Below, piece by piece: positions 1 to 8,224 of a stretch of 8,238 nucleotides of DNA; the stretch's first letter is position 1, and every line of letters begins with the position of its first letter. The DNA lies in assembly GCA_028692515.1 (NCBI GenBank), contig JAQUXG010000004.1, forward strand, positions 1 to 8,238, read 5' to 3'. The notes beneath the pieces are model-generated. The model ran no database searches. It worked only from the letters and a program-made list of their open reading frames with translations, and was not told the DNA's origin. Source of the DNA: Kiritimatiellales bacterium (GTDB lineage Bacteria > Verrucomicrobiota > Kiritimatiellia > Kiritimatiellales > Tichowtungiaceae). Position numbers and translations under genes: made by a program.

Positions 1-2
1 GT

Positions 3-2342
3 CTCGCCGCGCTCAAGCCCGACGAGCGCGAACCCTATTTTGAAGACCGGCTCAAGCAGGCGCTGGGCGCCGTGCGGCTCACCCGCCTTGAAATCCAGCC
101 GGAAGATGTACGCAACACCACCCGGCCGCTTTCCGTCACTTTAGATTTTGAAATTGAAAACGCGCTGGCATCCGGACCGGACGAAGCAGTATTACAAGTA
201 CCGACGCTCATCAACCAGTTTGGGCTTTTCGGACGAGTGATCGGCGGCGGAATCGGTCTCGACAAACGCCGCTATCCGCTGCAAACCGAAATCACCTGCG
301 GAGTCAAAGAAACCGTCCGTCTCGATCTCAGCCATAGCGGAATGCGTCCTGCCGTTTTACCAACGTATGAAACCATCGACACGCCGGAACTGTATATCAA
401 CCGTTCCGTTGACAGGACAAACGACCTGCTCGTCAGCCATGCGGACATTTTGCTGCGCACCGTCGAGTTCAGTCCCGAACAGTATCTGATCCTTAAACAA
501 AACCTGAAAGCCTCCGAACGCAACGCCCGCAAACGGGTGATTCTGGAACGCGCCGGTTTCCCTTCTGATGCCGATCTGGCCACGCTCAGCGAAACGGTTC
601 AATACACTCTGTTCGATCCGCACAACTGGAAAGAGGAACGTACCGTCCGGCAAAAGGTTCTCACCTACGCCGGAAAAAAACAGCTGTCCGATCTGAAGTT
701 CACCTATAACCCGTCCATGCAGGGCATTGCACTGGCCAGTGCCACTGTCACCGCGCCGGATGGAACCGTAAAATACGTTGATCCGAAAAACGAGATCAAC
801 ATCATGGATGCCCCGTGGACCGGCGACGCCCCGCGCTATCCGGCGGAAAAAACGATGGTCGTCAGTCTGCCCGGCGTTGAAGTCGGCAGCATCATTGAAT
901 ACCGGATCGGCCGTATTTACCGCGACATGCCTTTTTTCTCCACTGCTGAATATTTTTCAGATCTCAATCCGCTGGTGAGCAAAACGGTTCAGATTGAAGT
1001 ACCGTATAAACTGGATCTGAAAATCAGCGGCATCGACCCGCGTGCCGTGCGACGGATCACCCGATCCGGCAATGGAACGGTCATTTACGAATGGTCGGCG
1101 AAAAACCGAGACATGATCAAAAAAGAAGAACACCTGCCGCCGGGCTGGACATTCCAACCGACTCTACTGCTCTCCTGCGGCGATATTTCCGATTATGCAT
1201 CGCAGATTGAAAACGTTCTGCTACGCGCCGCGAACCAGAACAAGGCGGCCAAAGCGAAAGCCCGCGAACTGACCAACGGCGTGAAAAGCCGCACGGCGAA
1301 AATCACCGTCCTGCGTAACTTTGTGGACCGTACCGTTCGCGACGCCGGCCCCGGCCTTGCCGCACTGCCCCTCTCTGCGGTCACGTCCGCCGATCAGGTG
1401 CTAACCGAAAGCTACGGCAACACCACCGACCGCGCCGTACTGCTCTACGCCCTGCTCGACGCCGCCGGACTGAAACCGCAGTTCATTCTCTCGTCCAACC
1501 TGCCGCGTGTCGAAGGGGTCAACCTGCCGGTCATCAATATTCTGCAGCGTGCCGCCTTCGGCACGCTACTCGTCGCTGTGACCGGCGATAAAAAAGAAAC
1601 CGTTTATCTGGGTGACAGCGGACAATACGCGGAACCCGGCACACTGGCGCACAGCGGACAACCCGCCATCAACCTGAAAGCGGGTAAGCTCGAAAGTCCG
1701 CAGACAGCCCTCACAAACGGCATCGACACCTCTTTTGAGTTCAAGCTCTCCGAGACCGGCGATGTTGCTCTAACGGAAAGAGCAGAGTTTTCCGGAACTT
1801 CATTCGAACATTTTCATGAACTGTTCGCTCAATTCACCCCCGAAGACCGGCGCAGAGAGCATCAACAACTGCTCTCCGCGATTTCACAATCGGCTGAAGC
1901 GGTCGGCGAACTCCAAACCTCATTTACCTATCCGGGAAATATGCAGTTTTCCGCCAGCCTGCCCGCCTATGCCACGCGTGATGGCGACTGGATATATTTC
2001 AACCTGCCCGCAGGACTCGACAATCTGCTCAACCTGAAATCCAGCCGGCGCGAAAACCCCTTCTACATCGAGGAACAGGTACATCAGATTTTCTACTACA
2101 ACATCACGCTGCCAAAAGGCTGGCTGACAACTCTTGCCCCCGAATCCTTCCACATGGAACTACCGGCAGGCGGCGGATTTGTGGACATCAAGGTCTCTGC
2201 AAAATCGGGACGGATTACCATCCGGCAGGAGGCGCAGCTCAATGCCGCCATCATCCCTCCGGAAGATTATGATAAACTGCTGGAGCTGAACAACCACCTG
2301 ACCGCGCCATCCGCCCGCACCATCCTTCTGCGCAAAAAATGA
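3..2342 (+). CDS. DUF3857 / transglutaminase-like domain protein, 3' part (5' end outside window)
   Basis: The frame is open from the window edge (first full codon at 3) to TGA at 2340-2342, so this is a 3' fragment of about 779 residues. A GTG at 72 lacks a convincing ribosome binding site, and the residues before it continue a repeat, so I treat the gene as running in from the left. Counting residues from codon 72, about 1-157 look like the C-terminal part of a first DUF3857-type unit. About 175-370 match DUF3857 (SLPGVEVGSIIEYRIGR). About 395-535 match the transglutaminase-like core, and 540-756 form a second C-terminal beta-rich part. The core stretch is YGNTTDRAVLLYALLDAAG (448-466), where active relatives have YGDCKDKA, so the nucleophilic Cys is Thr451. 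The usual FNH histidine context is also absent (AFGTLLVAV). Such proteins are usually exported, but the N-terminus is not visible here. The domain assignment is firm; the function is unknown and probably non-enzymatic. Confidence 0.85.
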   Translation, partial: LAALKPDEREPYFEDRLKQALGAVRLTRLEIQPEDVRNTTRPLSVTLDFEIENALASGPDEAVLQVPTLINQFGLFGRVIGGGIGLDKRRYPLQTEITCGVKETVRLDLSHSGMRPAVLPTYETIDTPELYINRSVDRTNDLLVSHADILLRTVEFSPEQYLILKQNLKASERNARKRVILERAGFPSDADLATLSETVQYTLFDPHNWKEERTVRQKVLTYAGKKQLSDLKFTYNPSMQGIALASATVTAPDGTVKYVDPKNEINIMDAPWTGDAPRYPAEKTMVVSLPGVEVGSIIEYRIGRIYRDMPFFSTAEYFSDLNPLVSKTVQIEVPYKLDLKISGIDPRAVRRITRSGNGTVIYEWSAKNRDMIKKEEHLPPGWTFQPTLLLSCGDISDYASQIENVLLRAANQNKAAKAKARELTNGVKSRTAKITVLRNFVDRTVRDAGPGLAALPLSAVTSADQVLTESYGNTTDRAVLLYALLDAAGLKPQFILSSNLPRVEGVNLPVINILQRAAFGTLLVAVTGDKKETVYLGDSGQYAEPGTLAHSGQPAINLKAGKLESPQTALTNGIDTSFEFKLSETGDVALTERAEFSGTSFEHFHELFAQFTPEDRRREHQQLLSAISQSAEAVGELQTSFTYPGNMQFSASLPAYATRDGDWIYFNLPAGLDNLLNLKSSRRENPFYIEEQVHQIFYYNITLPKGWLTTLAPESFHMELPAGGGFVDIKVSAKSGRITIRQEAQLNAAIIPPEDYDKLLELNNHLTAPSARTILLRKK

Positions 2343-2424
2343 TGTCTCCCCCAACCCGCCATTTTCTCAACGTCGCAACAAAGAATCGTTAAACAATTCC
2401 GGGCATCGCCGTGCCTGCCTTTCA

Positions 2425-2458
2425 TTCCATACCTCTAGAGGTGTGGAAGTTTTCTTTT
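2425..2458 (+). terminator. Palindrome copy 1 plus T-tract: probable intrinsic terminator of the upstream gene
   Basis: Bases 2425-2448 form a 24-bp dyad centred on CTAG (TTCCATACCTCT / AGAGGTGTGGAA) with one mismatch. In the + strand transcript that mismatch is a tolerated U-G wobble. The stem is followed by GTTTTCTTTTTG. It lies about 80 bp after the stop of the DUF3857 gene, as expected for a Rho-independent terminator. The same sequence is nearly identical to the palindrome at 2499-2532, so it may also be a protein-binding site. Confidence 0.55.
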
Positions 2459-2498
2459 TGCCAAGGGAATATTTTTCTTTCCAATTTTTACGCCCCAG

Positions 2499-2532
2499 TG
2501 TACTTCCATACCTCTAGAGGTATGGAAGTACA
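2499..2532. promoter_or_regulatory. Perfect 34-bp palindrome, candidate operator or leader hairpin of the ArsR-like gene
   Basis: Each half is TGTACTTCCATACCTCT followed by its exact reverse complement. The last base of the palindrome is the first base of the AGGGAG ribosome binding site (2532-2537), and the ATG is at 2543. Bound by a protein it would be an operator. In RNA it would form a stem of about 15 bp ending against the ribosome binding site. A related copy lies 79 bp upstream (centre to centre, 2436/2437 to 2515/2516). An AT-rich 50-bp segment between the copies (2449-2498) is the likely place for the promoter, though I see no strong -35/-10 pair. Autoregulation by the downstream protein is inferred. 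Confidence 0.6.
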
Positions 2533-2542
2533 GGGAGAACAT

Positions 2543-3097
2543 ATGAATAAATTCCGTCCGACGTTGTGGAGAACCTGTAGAGTTATTGCAAATTCAACTC
2601 GCCTGAGCCTCCTTAATGAGCTTTTTAAAGCCGGAGAATTGCATGTTGCCGATCTCGCCCGACGAATCGGCACATCCGACCACAACGCCACGACTCAGCT
2701 GCGCGCATTGAATGCCCGCGGACTGATTCTGTCCCGTCGGCAAAAGATGCGGGTGATTTACCGGGCGGAAGCCAACCGTGAGGTGGATTCCGCGATAAAA
2801 CTGCTGAAGGCGCTGAATGTCTCATTTCAACAGTCTCTGCCGAAGGGAACAGTTATCCGTATGGCAACAGCCTTCACGCATGAGCGCCGCATCGAAATAG
2901 TCCGGGCGCTGGATGGATCGAAAAAAACATTTTATGAGCTACGGGAAACAACCGGCATGTCCGCGCCGTCCCTTTCGCGCCACATCAGAAAACTGGAGAC
3001 CCGCGGCTTTGTAATAAGAACAAGCGAAAGGTATTGTTTGGCGCGGCCAGAGAATTGTCCGGGCCGCAGCCTGCTGAAACTCGCCCTCGCCCGGTGA
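2543..3097 (+). CDS. ArsR-like transcriptional regulator with two tandem winged-helix domains
   Basis: 184 aa. The ATG at 2543 is chosen because AGGGAG (2532-2537) sits 5 bases upstream. Longer in-frame starts would translate through the perfect palindrome. Residues 5-75 form a winged helix of ArsR type: IANSTRLSLLNELF, then a recognition region ADLARRIGTSDHNATTQLRAL, then a wing ending VIYRAEAN. Residues 104-168 form a second, separate winged helix: TAFTHERRIEIVRAL, then YELRETTGMSAPSLSRHIRKLE, then GFVIRTSERYCL. A linker around 80-103 joins them. The ELCVCD metal-binding motif of classic ArsR/SmtB proteins is absent; the only cysteines are C12, C165 and C172, so metal sensing is not indicated. 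The typical ArsR protein has one such domain and about 100 aa. The gene stands alone, flanked upstream by two large palindromes and downstream by repeats. A DNA-binding role is well supported; the signal and targets are unknown. Confidence 0.85.
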   Translation: MNKFRPTLWRTCRVIANSTRLSLLNELFKAGELHVADLARRIGTSDHNATTQLRALNARGLILSRRQKMRVIYRAEANREVDSAIKLLKALNVSFQQSLPKGTVIRMATAFTHERRIEIVRALDGSKKTFYELRETTGMSAPSLSRHIRKLETRGFVIRTSERYCLARPENCPGRSLLKLALAR

Positions 3098-3205
3098 TTT
3101 TTCCAATGCTTGGAAACCGGCGCGGCCGGATTCCAGATTTTCTTCCAATGGTATTGAAAACCCCAGCAAGGCCCGATGCAATCGGTTCCAATGTTTGGAA
3201 AAATC
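3098..3205. repeat. Array of three TTCCAATG palindromes with interleaved hairpins, between convergent genes
   Basis: The element starts directly after the TGA of the ArsR-like gene. TTCCAATG begins at 3101, 3143 and 3186, giving spacings of 42 and 43 bp, close to four helical turns. Copy 1 is TTTCCAA-TGC-TTGGAAA, copy 3 is TTCCAA-TGT-TTGGAA, and copy 2 (TTCCAATGGTATTGAAAA) is degenerate. Two small hairpins, CCGGC-GCG-GCCGG (3117-3129) and CCGAT-GCA-ATCGG (3173-3185), sit just inside copies 1 and 3. The whole is therefore roughly mirror-symmetric about copy 2. A reverse-oriented copy begins at the right window edge, which suggests a dispersed genomic repeat. Confidence 0.7.
3111..3145 (+). terminator. 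Possible intrinsic terminator of the ArsR-like gene
   Basis: TGGAA-A-CCGGC-GCG-GCCGG-A-TTCCA (3111-3135) can form a GC-rich hairpin of ten pairs with one A-A mismatch. It is followed by GATTTTCTT and lies 14 bases after the stop codon. Its outer TGGAA arm is shared with the preceding TTCCAATGCTTGGAA palindrome, so the two structures are mutually exclusive. The T-tract is interrupted, which lowers confidence. Confidence 0.4.
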
Positions 3206-3226
3206 AGTAAGTCGTCATGCAATGGT

Positions 3227-4561
3227 TCAGTATTTATATTCGCTGCCGCCGATGAATTCGCGCAGGAGAGATTTTCCGGGAACGATGGAGTCATCTGTCC
3301 ACTCATTGAGCGGGTCGAGCAGATCGAATACACGGCGCGCGCGAATGTAGGCGTCCTGCCGGTGCGGAAGGTTTTTAAACTGCTCCATCGCTGCGGGGAA
3401 ATATTTAAACAGCTTGTTTTTCAGAATCGGAATCTCGTAAGGCATCGCACTGTTGACAAGAAAGTCGACCGTCGCGTTGTACGGGATGATGTGCTGCAGC
3501 TCGCTTTTGCGGACGTAATGCCAATGAGTGATGGTTTCTTCGGGCTTGTGGCTGCGGTGCCAGCTGTCACGGATCATGCGGCGCATCAGGCGGTGATCCG
3601 CCCAGCGCATGAATTCACCGGAGGTTCCGCGCAACTGCCCAAGCGTTTCGATGTAGAGACGGAATTTGTTTTTGTCGGCAACGCTACGGGTCATATCGGT
3701 GTAAAGGCCGTGCAGGCTGTCAATGAGCAGAATCTCGTTCGGTGCCAGTGAAAGTTCGTGAACGTTCAGAGTGCACCTGCCGGTGTGAAAGTCATAGTTC
3801 GGCGTACGAATGGTTTCGCCGGCGAGAAGCTGTCCGAGGTGCTGGTTGATCAGTTCGAGATCCAGCGCCTGGGGGGTTTCGTAGTCATAGTCGCCAAACT
3901 CATCTTTGGGGTGATCTTCGAGATTGAAAAAATAGTGGTCGATGTTGATGGCTTTGAGCGAATAGCCCTCTTTCTGAAGGGTTTCCATCATTTTGATGGT
4001 CGTCGTGGTTTTCCCGGACGAGGACGGCCCGGCGACGATGATGACGCGCACGTCACCGATGCGAGCGAGAACGTTTTCGCCGGCGGCGCGGCATTCGCCG
4101 AGGTAGCGTTTTTCGCAACTGGCAACCAGCTCCGGCATCTTTCCGGCGGTCATGATGCGATTGAGGCCTTCAACGGATTCGCAGCCGTGGTCGAGGTTCC
4201 AGCGGAGAACGTCGTAGATTTTTTTGTACGGGATGTTGTTGAAGGTGGACGATGCCATGTCGGCGCGCGATTCGCGGCGCTGGGCGCGGCGGTTGCGATA
4301 GGTGATGTAGGCGCGCGATGTGTTGATGTGCCCCTCTTCCAAAAGCACGGTTTCAACCAGATCCTGAACATCTTCAACCGTCGGAAGCTCTTTGCCGTAC
4401 ATCTGCGCCATCCGCGCTTCAACAATCACGGCCAGCCGCTCCGATTCATCGCGGTCCGTTCCGCCGATGGAGGACGCGGCTTTGAAAATGGCCGTGGCGA
4501 TCCGGTCACGCGTATAAGGAACGCGCGTGCCGTTTCGCTTAATGATCTGTTCAATTCTCAA
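3227..4561 (-). CDS. ATP-cone domain fused to a uridine-kinase/phosphoribulokinase-like nucleoside kinase
   Basis: 444 aa. Residues 1-93 resemble an ATP-cone, the nucleotide-binding regulatory domain of NrdR and ribonucleotide reductases (IIKRNGTRVPYTRDRIATAI, then INTSRAYITYRNRR). The C-terminal part matches the large uridine-kinase-like P-loop family. It shows a Walker A GPSSSGKT at 178-185, DHYFFNLEDHPKDEFGDYDYE at 208-228, PNYDFHTGRC at 254-263, LLIDSLHGLY at 278-287 (relatives often have EGIHGLN), a lid-like RRMIRDSWHR at 327-336 and a terminal REFIGGS. Relatives with this kinase core often carry a TGS/ThrRS-like N-terminal region instead. The start is TTG at 4561: an in-frame TGA lies two codons upstream, and no ATG occurs before residue 51, inside the ATP-cone. 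No clear ribosome binding site is seen. It probably phosphorylates a nucleoside or similar substrate, but the true substrate is uncertain. It follows rpoD on the same strand and may be co-transcribed. Confidence 0.85.
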   Translation of the reverse strand: MRIEQIIKRNGTRVPYTRDRIATAIFKAASSIGGTDRDESERLAVIVEARMAQMYGKELPTVEDVQDLVETVLLEEGHINTSRAYITYRNRRAQRRESRADMASSTFNNIPYKKIYDVLRWNLDHGCESVEGLNRIMTAGKMPELVASCEKRYLGECRAAGENVLARIGDVRVIIVAGPSSSGKTTTTIKMMETLQKEGYSLKAINIDHYFFNLEDHPKDEFGDYDYETPQALDLELINQHLGQLLAGETIRTPNYDFHTGRCTLNVHELSLAPNEILLIDSLHGLYTDMTRSVADKNKFRLYIETLGQLRGTSGEFMRWADHRLMRRMIRDSWHRSHKPEETITHWHYVRKSELQHIIPYNATVDFLVNSAMPYEIPILKNKLFKYFPAAMEQFKNLPHRQDAYIRARRVFDLLDPLNEWTDDSIVPGKSLLREFIGGSEYKY

Positions 4562-4639
4562 TATTCAACACCCAATATTCAGGGCTTAACGTTCAACATT
4601 CAATGATCCTTATTTACTGAACATTGAATGTTGAATATT
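4559..4639. repeat. TTCAACATTCAATG / AATATTCA repeat cluster between rpoD and the kinase gene
   Basis: A 14-bp perfect inverted repeat, TTCAACATTCAATG (4592-4605) and CATTGAATGTTGAA (4622-4635), is separated by 16 bp. AATATTCAACA (4560-4570) is the exact reverse complement of 4629-4639. CAATATTCA occurs directly repeated at 4559 and 4573, a 14-bp period. AACATTGAATGTT (4620-4632) is itself an odd palindrome. The cluster fills nearly the whole 82-bp gap after the rpoD stop and overlaps the TTG start of the kinase gene. On the minus strand it could fold into a hairpin, but no T-tract follows, so a terminator role is not supported. Confidence 0.7.
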
Positions 4640-4643
4640 TTCT

Positions 4644-6578
<1,935 letters not shown>

Positions 6579-6635
6579 GTAAAACTCCGATTTAGGGACA
6601 GGACACAAAAATTCCATACTACGCGAAAAGCAAGC

Positions 6636-6664
6636 ATTAATCAGCAAAGAGGCCGCTGCGTCAA
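6636..6664 (-). promoter_or_regulatory. Candidate sigma-70 promoter of rpoD
   Basis: On the minus strand TTGACG (plus 6659-6664) is followed after 17 bp by ATTAAT (plus 6636-6641). This gives a good -35 match and a moderate -10 match (4 of 6). It would start transcription roughly 50 bases upstream of the rpoD ATG at 6578. Another possible -10, TAGTAT (plus 6617-6622), lies nearer the gene but lacks a good -35. The call rests on sequence match only. Confidence 0.35.
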
Positions 6665-6769
6665 GGTTTTACCTTCTTTAAAAATATCAGTTTTAAGTAC
6701 AGTTTTGGAATGCATCCTGCTATTTTATAGATCGTTACAACAAAATGCCCCGCAATACAGGAGCCCAAC

Positions 6770-8224
6770 GTGAACCGACTTGACGAACTGTTAAAACTCA
6801 CCGTGGAACGCGGCGCCAGCGATCTGCACCTTTCCGCCAACTACTGCCCCTGCATCCGCGTTGACGGCGAAATGCAATTCTTGAGTGAGTTCCCCATCCT
6901 GACTCCCGTCGATAACGAAACCATGTTGCGGGCGATCATGCCGGAACGCACTAAAATAGAATTTGATGAGCTTTGGGACACCGACTTTGGCTACGACCTG
7001 CCCGGACTTGGCCATTTCCGTGTCAATACATTCAAAGACACCTACGGCGTAGGCGGTGTCTTCCGCGCAGTTCCTGAAATGGTTCCCTCGCTGGAAGATC
7101 TCGGACTGAGCTTCTCAGGAACCTTAAGAGAGCTCTGTATGCACTCCAAAGGGCTCATTATCGTCACCGGCCCGACCGGCAGCGGTAAATCGACCACCCT
7201 CGCCGCCATGATCGACCTGATCAACCGGACGCGCAAAGAGCATATCATCACCATTGAAGACCCGATCGAATTTGTCCATCAGTCCAAAAACTGCCTGATC
7301 AACCAGCGCGAAGTCCACCGGCACACCCGGAGCTTTGCCGGTGCGTTGCGCGCGGCACTGCGTGAAGACCCGGATATCATTCTGCTGGGGGAAATGCGCG
7401 ACCTTCAAACCACTGAAATTGCACTGGAAACAGCCGAAACAGGCCATCTGGTGCTGGCAACACTCCACACCAACACCGCCACCTCCACCGTCGACCGCAT
7501 CATCGACAAATTTCCCGGCGACCGGCAGAACCAGATCCGCACCCTGCTTGCCAACACCCTCACCGGCGTTGTCGCCCAGACCCTCTGCAAACAGATGGAC
7601 GGCGGGCGCGCCGTGGCCGCCGAAGTGCTGATTGCCACACCGGGCGTGCGAGCCAACATTCGGGACGGGAAAACCCACCAGCTGCCCACCGCCATCCAGA
7701 CCGGCTACAACATCGGCATGCGCTCGTTCACCGACAGCCTGTTCCATCTGGTGGAGGACGGAATCGTCTCGCCGCGCGAAGCCTACATTAAAGCCGTGGA
7801 TAAGACCTCTCTCGAACAGAAATTCACCTCGGCGGGCATCGTCATCGACAAGACGCTCATCGAGTTGCCAAAAGCAGGCAGTATCGATGAATTTGAGATG
7901 GCCAGCGCCGACATGAACTCTCCGGAACTCCTCAAAGAAAAAGCGTGGAGACTTTCGACCGACCGTAACACACAGGCGCGCGACGGGAAAAAGGCCGTTG
8001 AACTGATGGAACGGGCGATTCAGATGGGGGCCAAAGATGCGGAAACGTATATGACTCTGGCCGCTGCACAGGCGGAAACCGGAAACTTTAAAGCGGCTGT
8101 CGAAACCGTCCGGCAGGCCCTGCCGGTCGCGAAAAAGGAACATAACAAAGAGTGCCTGCGGGAACTCGAACAGCAAATGGGCTACTATAAAAAATCAAAG
8201 CCGCACCCGGGCGTCGTCGGCTGA
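6770..8224 (+). CDS. pilT: PilT-type twitching motility (retraction) ATPase with C-terminal TPR extension
   Basis: 484 aa. The start is GTG at 6770, with AGGAG at 6759-6763, 6 bases upstream. This is a secretion ATPase of the GspE/PilT superfamily, which forms a hexamer in the cytoplasm at the type IV pilus base and drives pilus retraction. N-terminal domain 1-105 includes the ASDLHLSANYCPCIRVDG signature. Walker A is GPTGSGKST (134-142), the Asp box TIEDPIEF (161-168), Walker B DPDIILLGEMRD (200-211) and the His box TGHLVLATLHTN (224-235). The motif usually written AIRNLIRE in PilT reads GVRANIRD (292-299). Known PilT proteins are about 345-375 aa. Here residues 385-475 add a TPR-like helical segment (KAWRLSTDRNTQARDGKKAV, then ETYMTLAAAQAETGNFKAAV). 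No other pilus genes are in view, and no convincing promoter was found in 6579-6769. A pilus-independent role or PilU-like function cannot be excluded. Confidence 0.9.
   Translation: MNRLDELLKLTVERGASDLHLSANYCPCIRVDGEMQFLSEFPILTPVDNETMLRAIMPERTKIEFDELWDTDFGYDLPGLGHFRVNTFKDTYGVGGVFRAVPEMVPSLEDLGLSFSGTLRELCMHSKGLIIVTGPTGSGKSTTLAAMIDLINRTRKEHIITIEDPIEFVHQSKNCLINQREVHRHTRSFAGALRAALREDPDIILLGEMRDLQTTEIALETAETGHLVLATLHTNTATSTVDRIIDKFPGDRQNQIRTLLANTLTGVVAQTLCKQMDGGRAVAAEVLIATPGVRANIRDGKTHQLPTAIQTGYNIGMRSFTDSLFHLVEDGIVSPREAYIKAVDKTSLEQKFTSAGIVIDKTLIELPKAGSIDEFEMASADMNSPELLKEKAWRLSTDRNTQARDGKKAVELMERAIQMGAKDAETYMTLAAAQAETGNFKAAVETVRQALPVAKKEHNKECLRELEQQMGYYKKSKPHPGVVG

Noticed and set aside
2411..2542. 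Longer start (GTG at 2411) for the ArsR-like gene, adding 44 residues
   Set aside because: The added stretch translates both palindromes and the AT-rich spacer, is not winged-helix-like, and the ATG at 2543 has a good ribosome binding site.
3100..3200. CRISPR-like reading of the 42-43 bp spaced repeats
   Set aside because: The repeats are only about 17 bp, degenerate and palindromic, there are just three, and no cas genes are present.
3758..4606. Long + strand open frame opposite the kinase gene
   Set aside because: It is antisense to a clearly conserved kinase, lacks recognisable domains and a ribosome binding site, and is low-complexity Val/Phe/Gly-rich as expected for a codon shadow.
6612..6619. 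TTCCATAC in the rpoD leader resembling half of the 2499-2532 palindrome
   Set aside because: Only one half-site of 8 bases with no dyad partner; chance match is likely.
6688..6706. CAGTTTT direct repeat 12 bp apart upstream of pilT
   Set aside because: A 7-base repeat in AT-rich DNA is weak, and no promoter of good quality could be anchored next to it.
7124..8176. Long minus-strand open frame (350 codons) opposite pilT
   Set aside because: Antisense shadow in a GC-rich gene, with Gly/Phe/Val/His-rich composition and no family resemblance.
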